A stretch of 64,000 nt of DNA from Paractinoplanes maris (GTDB lineage: Bacteria > Actinomycetota > Actinomycetes > Mycobacteriales > Micromonosporaceae): assembly GCF_023544465.1 (NCBI RefSeq), contig NZ_JALPVL010000006.1, positions 434,001 through 498,000 of the forward strand, written 5' to 3'. Every line of letters starts with the position of its first letter. Position 1 is the first letter of the stretch. A program made the translations under genes and the position numbers. Shown here one piece after another: positions 1 through 10,155 of the stretch. Under the pieces are notes generated by a model, which saw only the letters and a list, made by a program, of their open reading frames with translations, had not been told where the DNA came from and ran no database searches.

Positions 1-40
1 TAGCCGTCTGCTCAGCCGACGACGCCGAGGCCGACGAGGA

Positions 41-165
41 TCCGGGGTCCGCCTGCTCACCCGACGACGGTGAGGCTGACAAGGTTCCGGGGTCCGCCTG
101 CTCACCCGACGACGGTGAAGCCGACGACGGTGAAGCCGACGACGGTGAAGCCGACGACGGTGAGG
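41..165. repeat. Tandem 15-bp repeats and a 33-bp direct repeat
   Basis: Three exact copies plus one near copy of ccgacgacggtgaag lie at 106-165. A 33-bp direct repeat starting tccggggtccgcc occurs at 41-73 and 86-118. Because 15 and 45 are multiples of three, several frames stay open through the array: an Asp/Glu/Gly/Ala-rich one on plus and a Ser/Ala/Pro-rich one on minus that leaves the left edge. Synteny would place rsmG here on the minus strand, but no convincing start or methyltransferase motif is visible inside the window. I therefore call only the repeat; it could be the start of a repeat-extended coding region. Confidence 0.8.
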
Positions 166-272
166 CTGATGAGGGGGAGGCCGATGGCGGGCGGGGCGGG
201 GACGACTTCTGCGGCCGCCCCGGGAAAGCCAACGGACGGCGTACGCCTCGTCCTCGGTTTTTGCCCGGGAAA

Positions 273-310
273 GACGCCGGCCCGGGCGATTCCTCACCCG
301 GGCCGGCGTC
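273..310 (-). terminator. Hairpin downstream of jag
   Basis: A perfect 14-bp inverted repeat, gacgccggcccggg at 273-286 and its complement at 297-310, encloses a 10-nt loop. It lies 29 bases beyond the jag stop. On the minus strand it is followed by tttcccgggcaaaaa rather than a U-run, so it may act as a factor-assisted or bidirectional terminator closing the rpmH-to-jag operon. Confidence 0.65.
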
Positions 311-338
311 TCCCGCGCCGAAGCGTGGGTCAGTCATC

Positions 339-905
339 TCAGTCCGCCGCACGCACCACGATGCGCCGGTTGGGCTCGACGCCCTCCGACTCGCTCTGCA
401 CGCCGGAGATCGCGTTCACCACGTCGTGCACGCACTTGCGCTCGAAGGCCGACATCGGCTCGAGCCGCACCGGGTCGCCGTGCTCCTTGACCTTCTCGAC
501 CGCGTTGCGCGCGACCGCGGCCAGTTCCTTGCGGCGCGAGGCGCGGTAGCCGCCGATGTCGAGCAGCAGCCGCGACGGCGAGCCGGTGGCCCGGAAGATC
601 GCCAGCCGGGTCAGCTCCTGCAGCGCCTCCAGCGTGGCACCGCGCTGGCCGACCAGCGGCTGCAGCCGGCCGCCGACCACCTCGACCATCGGCCGGCCCG
701 CCGAGACGAGCTCGTCGATGTCGCCGTCGTAGTCGAGGATGTCCAGCAGACCCTCGACGTAGTCGGCGGCGATCTCACTCTGGCGGAACAGGTCCCCGTC
801 GGAGGCGACGGTCTCCGACGTCTTGGTCTCCTCGGCCGTCGCGGTCGAGGCTTCAGCCTCGGACGACGCGGAGACCGACGATTCGGGCGTGCTGGTGTCG
901 GTCAC
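339..905 (-). CDS. jag: Jag/KhpB-like R3H and KH domain RNA-binding protein
   Basis: Jag-family single-strand nucleic-acid-binding protein, conserved next to yidC in Gram-positive bacteria. After a Ser/Ala/Glu-rich leader, the KH-like part (around residues 60-125, containing PLVGQRGATLEALQELTRL) is followed by an R3H segment with RLLLDIGGYRASRRKEL and a C-terminal part holding PNRRIVVR. The GTG at 905 is chosen because a GGAGA sequence lies about 7 bases upstream; the open frame itself continues to 1001 without a better start. This gives 188 residues. It is the last gene of the leftward rpmH-rnpA-yidD-yidC-jag group. The exact RNA target is unknown; in firmicutes the KhpA/KhpB pair affects cell elongation. 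Confidence 0.9.
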   Translation of the reverse strand: MTDTSTPESSVSASSEAEASTATAEETKTSETVASDGDLFRQSEIAADYVEGLLDILDYDGDIDELVSAGRPMVEVVGGRLQPLVGQRGATLEALQELTRLAIFRATGSPSRLLLDIGGYRASRRKELAAVARNAVEKVKEHGDPVRLEPMSAFERKCVHDVVNAISGVQSESEGVEPNRRIVVRAAD

Positions 906-1043
906 GGTCTCATCTCCGTACTCAATCGGGCCGGACCCGCTCGGTCCGCTGTTTCCCGCGGCAGCGTCGGCAATGGCCGGGCCGCGGGGAGGTATAGGCA
1001 AGGGGAGCGCCCGGGCATCCGCTGACGGACGCCCGGGCAGCGA

Positions 1044-2081
1044 TCATCCCTTGGGTTTGCTCGCCGGTCGGGCGCCCTTCTTGGGATTCACCGGTTTGGC
1101 ACCGGGTTTGGGCGCCAGGGCCTTGGTGTCCACGACCGGGGCCGGCGGCTCGGGCTGCGGCTTCTTGCCGAACAGGCCACCGCTGCGGCCGGGCTGGACC
1201 GGGCTCTTGGGGGCGGCACCACCGGCGGGCTTCTTGACCGGCGGGCCGGACGGGCGGGCCGGGGCAGCGGCGCCGGGCTTCTTGGCCATCGGCGGCGGCG
1301 GGAACTTGCGGAGCACCCACTGCTGCTGACCCAGGGTGAACAGGTTGTTGGTGACCCAGTAGATGATGACGCCGATGGGGAACAGGGCACCCGAGACGAG
1401 CAGCGACAGCGGGATGCCGTAGAGCATCAGGCGCTGGATCATCTTCTGCTGCGGGTCCTCGGCCCAGCCGGTCTTGAGGATCATCTGGCGGCTGGTCAGG
1501 TAGGTCGTCGACATCATGATCAGCACCAGGATGCCGGCGATGATCTTGACTGTCGTGCCGTTGGCCTGCAGAGCGGTGAGCTCCTCGGCGGTGGAGCCGA
1601 ATTTGCCGGCGAGCGGCGCGGTGAACAGCGACGCGTGGGTGGCACTCTCGAACTGCTCGACCGTCCAGCCGTACAGGGTCTTGCCCGAGTTGTCGGGGTT
1701 GAGCCGCCGGAGGACGTGGAACAGGCCGAGGAAGACGGGGATCTGCAAGAACATCGGAAGGCAGCCCATGAGCGGGTTCGCCTTCTCGACCTTGTAGAGC
1801 TCCATCATTTCCTTCTGGAGCGTCTCCCGGTCACCCTTGTGCTTCTCCTGCAGCTCCTTGACCTTGGGCTGCAGCGCCTGCATGGCCCGCTGGCTCTTGA
1901 TCTGCTTGACGAAGACGGGGAAGAGGATGACCCGGACGGTCACCACCAGGAAGACGATCGCCAGCACCCATGACCAGTTCGATCCGAGGAACCGGCCTTC
2001 GGGCACCCCGATGAAGTCCCAGAGGGAATGCCAGCGCAGAAGGATCCACGAAATGGCGTAGTAGATCCAGTCGAGACTCAA
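1044..2081 (-). CDS. yidC: YidC/Oxa1 membrane protein insertase
   Basis: Inserts and folds inner-membrane proteins, alone or with SecYEG. The 345-residue protein has an N-terminal membrane segment, the cytoplasmic hairpin after it (around residues 60-95, with KSQRAMQALQPKVKELQEKH), the conserved LMGCLPMFLQIPVFLGLF helix and further hydrophobic segments at roughly 175-200 and 215-250. The tail beyond residue 260 is Pro/Ala/Lys-rich and basic, consistent with ribosome contact in YidC proteins that lack the large periplasmic domain. The start is TTG at 2081, supported by GGAGC just upstream. It lies 1 base after yidD, so the genes are probably co-transcribed. Confidence 0.96.
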   Translation of the reverse strand: MSLDWIYYAISWILLRWHSLWDFIGVPEGRFLGSNWSWVLAIVFLVVTVRVILFPVFVKQIKSQRAMQALQPKVKELQEKHKGDRETLQKEMMELYKVEKANPLMGCLPMFLQIPVFLGLFHVLRRLNPDNSGKTLYGWTVEQFESATHASLFTAPLAGKFGSTAEELTALQANGTTVKIIAGILVLIMMSTTYLTSRQMILKTGWAEDPQQKMIQRLMLYGIPLSLLVSGALFPIGVIIYWVTNNLFTLGQQQWVLRKFPPPPMAKKPGAAAPARPSGPPVKKPAGGAAPKSPVQPGRSGGLFGKKPQPEPPAPVVDTKALAPKPGAKPVNPKKGARPASKPKG

Positions 2082-2082
2082 T

Positions 2083-2340
2083 TCAGGCTCCAGTCACATC
2101 GGCAGGACGGTGACGGATCGGGTCAGGTACCGGGTCGTACCCGCCGGGGTGGAAGGGGTGACAGCGCAGGAGCCGCCAAACCGCAAGACCCGTCCCCTTC
2201 ACAGCGCCGTGTCGCGCCAGCGCCTCCTGGGCGTATGCGCTGCATGAGGGATAGAACCGACAGCGGGCCGGCAGCACCGGACTCACATAACGACGGTACG
2301 CGACCACCATCGCCGTCAGCACACGGGCAAGCAGGCTCAT
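2083..2340 (-). CDS. yidD: YidD membrane protein insertion efficiency factor
   Basis: Small (85 aa) YidD protein, thought to assist YidC-dependent insertion at the membrane. The family core is visible: [20 protein letters not shown], then the [23 protein letters not shown] block with conserved cysteines at CRFYPSC and RCHPF. Its ATG at 2340 overlaps the rnpA stop by the ATGA arrangement, so translation is probably coupled. The length matches the family. Confidence 0.95.
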   Translation of the reverse strand: MSLLARVLTAMVVAYRRYVSPVLPARCRFYPSCSAYAQEALARHGAVKGTGLAVWRLLRCHPFHPGGYDPVPDPIRHRPADVTGA

Positions 2341-2693
2341 CGCGGCCGCCTCGGTTTGCGCGCCGCCGCGATCGCGGCGGACAGATCGGTGCCCAGAGTC
2401 GCGTACATCGCCTCGGCCGCAGCCGGAAGCGCGCGCACGACCAAGGTCGATCCGGCGGGGAGCTCGCCGAGCAGCGGGCGAACCAGGTGCCGCAGACGGC
2501 GGCGAACCTTGTTACGAACCACCGCGTTGCCGACGGCTTTGGATACGACGAAGCCGGCGCGCGCCGTGGAGGCTTGCACCGGCTCCTCGAGAAGCAGATG
2601 AACGACAACCGTGCCCCGGCCGACGCGACGACCACCGCGAATCGTCGCGGCGAAGTCGGCGCTACGTCGCAGTCGCTGCGCCGCGGCCAGCAC
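2337..2693 (-). CDS. rnpA: Ribonuclease P protein component
   Basis: Protein subunit of RNase P, which matures tRNA 5' ends with the RnpB RNA (not in this window). The 118-residue sequence has the N-terminal RLRRSADF entry helix, the central [20 protein letters not shown] block containing the family RNR signature, and a basic C-terminus. The start is GTG at 2693. It lies 33 bases after rpmH and overlaps yidD by 4 bases, the classic rpmH-rnpA-yidD order. Confidence 0.96.
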   Translation of the reverse strand: MLAAAQRLRRSADFAATIRGGRRVGRGTVVVHLLLEEPVQASTARAGFVVSKAVGNAVVRNKVRRRLRHLVRPLLGELPAGSTLVVRALPAAAEAMYATLGTDLSAAIAAARKPRRPR

Positions 2694-2726
2694 GTTTACC
2701 TGGGCCCGGGCCCGACAACCGCCGGC

Positions 2727-2864
2727 TCAGGCCGACAGCTTGTCGCGGCCCTTGGTGCGGCGCGACGCCAGGATGGCCCGCCCGGCCCGGGTGCGCATGC
2801 GCAGCCGGAAGCCGTGGGTCTTGGCACGCCGGCGGTTGTTCGGCTGGTAAGTGCGCTTGCTCAC
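2727..2864 (-). CDS. rpmH: 50S ribosomal protein L34
   Basis: A 45-residue, strongly basic L34 with the invariant [18 protein letters not shown] start and an R.GR..L..RR.KGR..L ending. A longer open frame reaches 2921, but the GTG at 2864 (followed by AGC AAG CGC) gives the standard L34 length and has ACGGAG about 10 bases upstream. First gene of the leftward operon, diverging from dnaA across a 590-bp spacer. Confidence 0.97.
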   Translation of the reverse strand: MSKRTYQPNNRRRAKTHGFRLRMRTRAGRAILASRRTKGRDKLSA

Positions 2865-3454
2865 GTCAAAACTCCGTCTTCGGACAACATCCAGGGGGGC
2901 ATCAAAGCTGCAAGACGCCACTTTAGCAGAGCGCGGCGGAGCAACCGCTCGACCCTACGCAGGGCGCACACGCCGGTCAACCATAGCCTGGTCCGGCACG
3001 CCGCCGCCCCCCCACCCGGACGGACCGGCACGTCTTTCTACACAGGTAGTGAATCTTTTCCCGCGAGCGGCCCCTCGCCGGGCGACGGCAGAGTTGATGG
3101 TTCGGCGAGATCGCTGTTAGCGTGCCCGTTTGCTGGTCAGCAGCAACGCTGTCCGCATACCACGACGGGTCGGCCAGAACCAGACAAGCAGGTGAATCGT
3201 TCGCCACGAGGAGCCTGATCGAACCGCGCCGTACCAGGCTCCGGAAGTCTGCCGACCACCCGGCCGGGGAGTGTCCTCCGGGCGTGCACAGGTTGTGGAT
3301 AACCTGTGGATAGCCGGTGGCGCCAAGCGACTTCAGCACGTTAAATGTGGTGCTGGGTTGGGGGAACCGTCGCGTGCCGCAAGGGCACCGACGGGCAAGG
3401 CGGTAGCCGGACAGAGGTCCACCGGGGGTCGGTGGCGATGGGGGTGGCGCGGCG
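2865..3454. other. rpmH-dnaA divergent intergenic region
   Basis: A 590-bp spacer that should hold the back-to-back promoters for the rpmH and dnaA transcription units. Apart from the two DnaA boxes near 3294-3313, I see no gene and no convincing sigma-70 pair. Open frames through it overlap one another and lack family similarity. Confidence 0.6.
3294..3313 (+). promoter_or_regulatory. Paired DnaA boxes upstream of dnaA
   Basis: TGTGGATAA at 3294-3302 is a perfect DnaA box (complement of TTATCCACA). TGTGGATAG at 3305-3313 differs at the last base. The pair lies about 140 bases before the dnaA start in the same orientation, the usual arrangement for autoregulation of dnaA by its product. Confidence 0.8.
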
Positions 3455-5221
3455 GTGGCCGATCAGGTCGACCTGAGCGGTGTGTGGAAGGCAACGCTGG
3501 ACGAACTGGCAGACGAGATCTCGTCGCGCCAGCAGCGTGCCTACCTGCAGCTGACTCAGCTCCGCGCCATAGTTGAGGACACTGCGCTCCTCGCTGTCCC
3601 CGACGCCTTCACCCGCGACGTCATCGAGTCGCGCCTGCGACCAGCGATCACCGAGGCCTTGAGCCGCCGACTGAACCGTCCGATCCAGGTCGCGGTCACG
3701 GTCAAGCCGTCGGAGGACGGTTCCGGTCTGCCCGGCACGGTCTACGGCACCCCGATCGAGCCGCCGGCCGAGCAGGCGATCGAGCCACAGCCCCGCCACT
3801 ACGCCGAGGCTCCGCGCCAGCCCGAGCCCCCGGCCTACGACGGATATCCGACCGGGTCGGCCCAGCAGCCTTCGTATCCGCGCGGGGTCCCGACGGCCCG
3901 CGGCGGCCAGGAGGCTCTCTTCGGCGACCCGATGCCTCCGCAGCAGGCTCCGGCCGGCCACGGCGGCAACCCGGTCCCGCACCCCCCCGACCGAGCCGAC
4001 GCCAACGACGCGCCCGTGCACCGCATGGCGTCCGACCCGTCGCAGCTGCGTGACAACCAGCGCCGTCCCGACGACCGTTCCTCGATGCACGGCGACCCGC
4101 GCGACGACACCCTGCCGATGCGCGGCGACAACGGCCCGGGCCGATCACCGCACGACATGCGCCCGAGCAGCAACCCGCGCGGCACGAACGACGGCAACCG
4201 GCTCAACCCGAAATACATGTTCGAGACGTTCGTCATCGGCTCGTCCAACCGCTTCGCGCACGCGGCCGCCGTCGCCGTCGCCGAGTCACCGGCCAAGGCG
4301 TACAACCCGCTGTTCATCTACGGCAGCTCCGGGCTGGGCAAGACCCACCTGCTGCACGCGATCGGTCACTACGCGACCACGCTCGGCCATGCCCGAAGTG
4401 TTCGCTATGTCTCCACTGAGGAATTCACCAACGACTTCATCAACAGCCTGCGTGACGACAAGACGCAGGCCTTCCAGCGCCGTTACCGCGACGTCGACAT
4501 CCTGCTGATCGACGACATCCAGTTCCTGGAGAACCGCGAGCGGACGCAGGAGGAGTTCTTCCACACCTTCAACACGCTGCACAACGCCAACAAGCAGATC
4601 GTGATCAGCTCCGACCGCTCGCCCCGGCAACTGGCCACATTGGAAGATCGCATGCGCACCCGCTTCGAGTGGGGCCTGCTCGCCGACATCCAGCCGCCCG
4701 ACCTCGAGACACGTATCGCGATCCTGCAGAAGAAGGCCGCCCAGGAGCGCATGTACGCCCCGGCCGACGTCCTCGAGTTCATCGCGTCGCGCGTCTCCAA
4801 TTCGATCCGCGAGCTCGAGGGCGCCCTGATCCGGGTCACCGCGTTCGCCAGCCTGACCCGCTCCCAGGTCCAGCTCTCGCTGGCCGAGGAGGTCCTGCGC
4901 GACTTCATGCCCGACGGCGCCGGCCCCGAGATCACGGCCGACCAGATCATGGTCTCGACCGCCGACTACTTCGGTGTCTCCCTCGAGGACCTGCGCGGAC
5001 ACTCCCGCTCCCGGGTGCTGGTCAACGCCCGCCAGGTGGCCATGTATCTGTGCCGTGAACTGACTGAGCTCTCCCTCCCGCGCATCGGCCAGGCCTTCGG
5101 AGGCCGCGACCACACCACGGTCATGCACGCCGACCGCAAGATCCGCCAGCACATGGCCGAGCGCCGGTCGCTCTACAACCAGATCGCCGAGCTGACCAAC
5201 CGCATCAAACAAAACACCTGA
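3455..5221 (+). CDS. dnaA: Chromosomal replication initiator protein DnaA
   Basis: AAA+ initiator that binds DnaA boxes and opens oriC. The 588-residue protein has domain I (residues 1-90), a long Pro/Gln/Arg/Asp-rich domain II linker (about 90-245, as in other high-GC actinomycetes), the ATPase core with Walker [10 protein letters not shown] near 290 and Walker [10 protein letters not shown] near 350, and the DNA-binding domain IV with [14 protein letters not shown] near 550. The start is GTG at 3455. The only targets needed, the DnaA boxes, lie immediately upstream and in the following 2.9 kb spacer. Nothing is truncated. Confidence 0.98.
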   Translation: MADQVDLSGVWKATLDELADEISSRQQRAYLQLTQLRAIVEDTALLAVPDAFTRDVIESRLRPAITEALSRRLNRPIQVAVTVKPSEDGSGLPGTVYGTPIEPPAEQAIEPQPRHYAEAPRQPEPPAYDGYPTGSAQQPSYPRGVPTARGGQEALFGDPMPPQQAPAGHGGNPVPHPPDRADANDAPVHRMASDPSQLRDNQRRPDDRSSMHGDPRDDTLPMRGDNGPGRSPHDMRPSSNPRGTNDGNRLNPKYMFETFVIGSSNRFAHAAAVAVAESPAKAYNPLFIYGSSGLGKTHLLHAIGHYATTLGHARSVRYVSTEEFTNDFINSLRDDKTQAFQRRYRDVDILLIDDIQFLENRERTQEEFFHTFNTLHNANKQIVISSDRSPRQLATLEDRMRTRFEWGLLADIQPPDLETRIAILQKKAAQERMYAPADVLEFIASRVSNSIRELEGALIRVTAFASLTRSQVQLSLAEEVLRDFMPDGAGPEITADQIMVSTADYFGVSLEDLRGHSRSRVLVNARQVAMYLCRELTELSLPRIGQAFGGRDHTTVMHADRKIRQHMAERRSLYNQIAELTNRIKQNT

Positions 5222-5797
5222 CGGCATCAAACAAAAGACACGACCCCACCTCCAGTACGCGGTCGCGCACTTCTCCACCACACTCGGGGCACTGCCGTCC
5301 CCGCACCCGCCGCCCAGAGCCGAAACACCCCCGCGCCGGGCCACCAGCACCCACTGCCGCCGGACCAGCCCGACAACCAGATCGTCGAACAGCGAACCCG
5401 GCCACCCACCACCCTCGACGGCGATCAACACCCGGGCCCGCAACCGCCAGATGAACCAGCCCCACCAGCCCACACCCCCACAAACGCGGGTCCGTGACAG
5501 CCGGCATCTGCGCAGCCAAACCACCACCGCACCTCAACGAAGCGTCGGCGGCAATCAACAAATCCGACCGTCTCGCTCGTCGAGGCAGCCGTCCCTGCAC
5601 CGAGCATCGTGGTCCCTTCTGGACCAGTTCACGCCGACACACCTCACAAAACCTGCCCATGCAACTGCGGGGACGCTCCGGACTCCGCTCACGGCGGGCT
5701 CAGCCAGGCAAACTCCGAAAGCCGACGCACACCGCCCAAACCGGACGCGCGCCAGCCAAACCCGACGCACGCCCTCCCGAACCAGCGCAGCCCGCCA

Positions 5798-6118
5798 CCG
5801 CCGGCTCGGCCTTGGCTCAGCACGGCTCGATCCCCGACGATCGCCGTCGCCTCCACCCGCCGGCTCGGCCCCGGCCCAGCACGACTCGATCCCCGACGAT
5901 CGCCGTCGCCTCCACCCGCCGGCTCGGCCCCGGCCCAGCACGACTCGATCCCCGACGATCGCCGTCGCCTCCACCCGCCGGCTCGGCCCTGGCCCAGCAC
6001 GGCTCGATCCCCGACGATCGCCGTCGCCTCCACCTGCCGTCGGCTCGGCCCCGGCCCAGCCCAACTTGATCTCGGCGATCGTCGCCTCCGCCTGCCGGCT
6101 GACCGCCGGCCACGCCGG
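5798..6118. repeat. 59-bp tandem repeat array between dnaA and oriC boxes
   Basis: Four near-identical copies begin at ctcgatccccgacgatcgcc (5826, 5885, 5944, 6003), exactly 59 bp apart, with partial or degenerate copies on both sides; the copy after 6003 carries a 3-base insertion. Each unit contains the near-palindrome cgacgatcgccgtcg and the inverted element gccggctcggcc. Since 59 is not divisible by three, a reading frame cycles through three different peptides along the array, which argues against coding. Confidence 0.9.
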
Positions 6119-6649
6119 GCGCGTGCGCGAGGAAGAGACCCTCACCAGCTGAGGTGTGGCCCTCAACCGCCCACCGACACCCCCGAGCTGGAACACGCTG
6201 GCGGATTGTTGCGCTCGCAATAGCCGGCGCACGCCTGGCGAGTTGACGCGCGCCGGGTCGTTCCAGGTCTGGGCCGTCTAAGAACCCGGCTTTCTACGCG
6301 CCGCCGACCACCCGCCCGGCGAGAGTCACACGCACAGAAGCTGACGCCGACACCAGCCAGCATTTTCCGCAGGCGGACGCGGGCGCCAACAGCCGACCTG
6401 TACCAGCCGTCGGCGGCGTCCTCTCCACAAGCCGACGCGCACCCCACAGCCCGCACGGCCAGTCGGTGACCTTCCCCGGGCCGACGCGCGAGCCATAAGT
6501 CGGCACACTCCGGACGGCGGCGGCGCAAGAACAACGGCTGCACCATCGGCTCACCTGGCGGGAGACACCGGGCCATCACCAGGGTCAGCACCGGATCGCC
6601 GCCCCCAAGCTGGGTGCCATTCCACGGCGCGTAAGAGCCGAACACAGCC

Positions 6650-7573
6650 TGTGGACAACTTTGCACTGCACAGCGACAGTCGGCCGTCCACAGGCCGTTT
6701 GCGCAGGTAGCAGCGGTCACCCGGCCCGGGCCGACGAGTTGTCCACAGGCTGTGCGGTGTGTGGCTGACGGCCGCACTGGGCGCTGCGATCCCACAGACA
6801 CGCCAAAGCGATGATCGGCACGACGCCGGCTGGCTCATTCCAGGGGGCGCCGGATTCCGCGCCGAGCGCTCGGGCCTCCCGGATGCCTCGTAACGGGGCA
6901 CTGTCCACACGGCTGAGCGTCACTCTGATGGCGTAATTATTCCGGTTCTGCCGCATTTGTCCACAGCTTGTGCACAGTACTGAGCACTTAAGCCCACTAG
7001 TTATCCACAGGTCCGCGACTCGCATGACCCACAACACGACCCGATCGGGTTCGGGATGACGCTCATCCCCAGGCGGTGTTTGTCAACGCCGGGACGGAAC
7101 GGTTTCGTGCCAACGTTTTCCACACTAATCCACAGGAGTTCACAGGCTTTGTCCCCAGCGGTGGACAACCGGCTCACGCTTCCTCCACAGATGTGGATGA
7201 AGCCTGGGGAAATCGATGTGGACAGACACGGAGAGTCACTCAGATTTCCACCGCCTGTGGAAGCGTGTGGATTTCCTGTTGAAGAAACTGGGGACGACGG
7301 GCCGGAAGCGTCCCGACGTTGTCCACATGCCGGGGGACAAACCCCGTGGATATCCGGTGGATAGCCGGTGGACAACGGTGGACAACCCTCGGCCGAGCCG
7401 GCGGCTGTGGACCCAGGAGGGGGTTTATACCCTGGTTACCCACATGTGAATCACCGGTGGATAACCCTCTGAGCTGCGGAAACACGAGTTCTCCACAGAG
7501 TGCACAGGACCGATGAAGACGACTAGTTATCTCTCTAATAGAAAACAAAAAGCAATCAACGGCGTTGTGGATG
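6650..7573. other. oriC: oriC DnaA-box cluster
   Basis: About twenty DnaA-box-like 9-mers in both orientations. One is perfect, TTATCCACA at 7001-7009. TTGTCCACA-type boxes occur at 6650-6658 (reverse), 6739-6747, 6957-6965 and 7319-7327. Weaker boxes occur at 6901, 7116, 7126, 7160, 7192, 7217, 7266, 7356, 7367, 7377, 7406, 7456, 7489 and 7565. The G in the third position (TTGTCCACA) is common in high-GC actinobacteria. Spacing is tightest between 7110 and 7500. Boundaries are by eye. Confidence 0.88.
7521..7560. other. AT-rich segment, candidate DNA unwinding element
   Basis: Twenty-eight of 40 bases are A or T, including ctctctaatagaaaacaaaa, in an otherwise very GC-rich chromosome. It sits at the dnaN-side edge of the DnaA-box cluster, between boxes at 7489 and 7565. 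That is where an origin melting site would be expected. The function is inferred from position and composition. Confidence 0.6.
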
Positions 7574-7721
7574 GTGTGGATCGGTCCTCTGACGGCTCGT
7601 CAGCGGTCCCGCTCCTCAAGAGCGCACCGAGAACCAGGGGCCCGGGATCCAGGACCTCCGGCACTTGGCCCAGATCGAGACCAGCGGAAGCGCGAGGGCC
7701 AGGAGCCTCCTCGAACGCCAG

Positions 7722-7864
7722 GACTCGAAGCACTGGACTCGAAGCACTGCAGGACGAGGGCACGGCACGGAGACGGCACGGCACGGAGACGGCACTGCAC
7801 GGAGACGGCACTGCGGGACGACGGCACGGCATGGCACGGAGACGGCACCGCATGACGACGGCAC
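7722..7864. repeat. Short direct repeats upstream of dnaN
   Basis: Two adjacent copies of ggactcgaagcact (7722-7735, 7736-7749) are followed by six related 16-bp units of the type ggcacggagacggcac between 7764 and 7864: three nearly exact in a row, one diverged, then two more after a 5-bp insertion. No coding or protein-binding role can be read from the sequence. Confidence 0.8.
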
Positions 7865-8102
7865 GCCCCGCCGAGAGGACGACACGAGGCACGGGACGAC
7901 GGCTGACGCGACGACGTCGAGATAGGCACCGGGTGGCACCCCGGGAGACGTACGGGAAGAGTCGGCACGCTCCGGGACAGCGAGGGCGCCTAGTCAGCGG
8001 TCACGATGGTGGACGACACTGATTAGGTCACGATCGGCCCGACGAATAAGGTTCGTGGGGGTCGACGACGCCCCGACGAAAGAAAGCGACGCGGAGGACA
8101 GC

Positions 8103-9236
8103 ATGAAGTTCCGGGTGGAGCGAGACGCACTCGCCGACGCCGTGGCGTGGACGGCGAAGAGCCTGCCCAGCCGGCCCTCGGTGCCGGTTCTCGCCGGCGT
8201 CATGCTGCGCGTCACCGACGGCCGTCTCCAGGTCTCCGGCTTCGACTACGAGGTCTCCAGCCAGGTCACCGTCGAGGTGCAGGCCGACGCCGACGGCGCC
8301 GCGCTCGTCTCCGGCCGCCTGCTCGCCGAGATCACCAAGGCGCTGCCGGCCAAGCCGGTGGACATCGCCGCGGTCGGCTCCCACCTCGAGCTGGTCTGCG
8401 GCAGCGCCCGCTTCACGCTGCCGACCATGCCGGTCGAGGATTACCCGAGCCTGCCCGAGATGCCGTCCAGCGCCGGCACGGTCGACGCCGCCACCTTCGC
8501 CGCCGCGGTCGCCCAGGTGGCCATCGCCGCCGGCCGCGACGAGACGCTGCCGATGATGACCGGTGTGCGCATCGAGCTCAACGGGTCGAACATGGCGATG
8601 CTGGCCACCGACCGCTACCGGCTGGCCATGCGCGAGCTGGAGTGGAACCCGGACGACTCCGAGATCAGCCTCAACGCTCTGGTCCCGGCCAAGACGCTGA
8701 ACGACACCGCCAAGACGCTCGGCCCGCTCGGCGGCTCGGTGGTGCTCGCGCTGGCTCAGGGCAACGCCGGTGAGGGCATGATCGGCTTCGCCGGTGGCAC
8801 CCGTCGCACCACGAGCCGCCTGCTCGACGGCGCCAACTACCCGCCGGTCCGCTCGCTCTTCCCGGCCACCAGCAACGCGGAGGCCCGGGTCGGCGTGGCG
8901 GCGCTGGTCGAGGTTGTCCGACGGGTCGCGCTGGTCGCCGAGCGCACCACCCCGGTGCTGCTGAGCTTCAGCGAGGACGGTCTGGTCGTCGAGGCCGGTG
9001 GGACGGAGGAGGCGCGGGCCAGCGAGGCGATGGAGGCCACCTTCACGGGTGAGCCGCTGACGATCGGCTTCAACCCGCAGTACCTGATCGACGGCCTGCA
9101 GAACCTGGGCGCCCCGACCGCGGTGTTCGCCTTCGTCGACGCGTTCAAGCCTGCTGTGATCTCCCCCTCAGGCGAAAACGGCGAAATCGTGCCCGGTTAC
9201 CGCTATCTGATCATGCCGATCCGGGTAACCCGCTGA
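8103..9236 (+). CDS. dnaN: DNA polymerase III beta subunit (sliding clamp)
   Basis: Ring-shaped processivity clamp for DNA polymerase III. The 377-residue protein starts MKFRVERDALADAVAWTAK and ends YRYLIMPIRVTR, the typical clamp C-terminus (P-I/M-R/L). Internal clamp features include the repeated three-domain layout and the MMTGVRIELNG segment. The ATG at 8103 is chosen over an in-frame GTG at 8055 because GGAGGAC lies 6-9 bases upstream and the N-terminus then matches the family. The gene follows the oriC interval and precedes gnd by 39 bases. Confidence 0.97.
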   Translation: MKFRVERDALADAVAWTAKSLPSRPSVPVLAGVMLRVTDGRLQVSGFDYEVSSQVTVEVQADADGAALVSGRLLAEITKALPAKPVDIAAVGSHLELVCGSARFTLPTMPVEDYPSLPEMPSSAGTVDAATFAAAVAQVAIAAGRDETLPMMTGVRIELNGSNMAMLATDRYRLAMRELEWNPDDSEISLNALVPAKTLNDTAKTLGPLGGSVVLALAQGNAGEGMIGFAGGTRRTTSRLLDGANYPPVRSLFPATSNAEARVGVAALVEVVRRVALVAERTTPVLLSFSEDGLVVEAGGTEEARASEAMEATFTGEPLTIGFNPQYLIDGLQNLGAPTAVFAFVDAFKPAVISPSGENGEIVPGYRYLIMPIRVTR

Positions 9237-9275
9237 TACTGGGCTCGAGAGAATCGCTCATCTAGGGGGAACACC

Positions 9276-10148
<873 letters not shown>

Positions 10149-10155
10149 GGCCCAC

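Larger units (their letters stand above)
5222..8102. other. dnaA-dnaN intergenic region containing oriC
   Basis: A 2.9 kb gene-free interval. In order: 5222-5797, GC-rich sequence with no recognisable gene; 5798-6118, a 59-bp tandem repeat; 6119-6640, no recognised feature; 6650-7573, a dense DnaA-box cluster; 7521-7560, an AT-rich segment; 7722-7864, short direct repeats; then the dnaN leader. Several overlapping open frames exist, but none has a family signature, a consistent codon pattern or a ribosome-binding site. Location between dnaA and dnaN plus box density identify the replication origin. Confidence 0.85.

Noticed and set aside
5555-6232. Possible 225-aa minus-strand protein across the 59-bp repeats
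   Set aside because: The 59-bp period changes the frame in each copy, so the peptide is not a true repeat protein; no ribosome-binding site or family match.
7764-7864. Regular short repeats upstream of dnaN as a CRISPR array
   Set aside because: Units are contiguous 16-mers without unique spacers and no cas genes are present.
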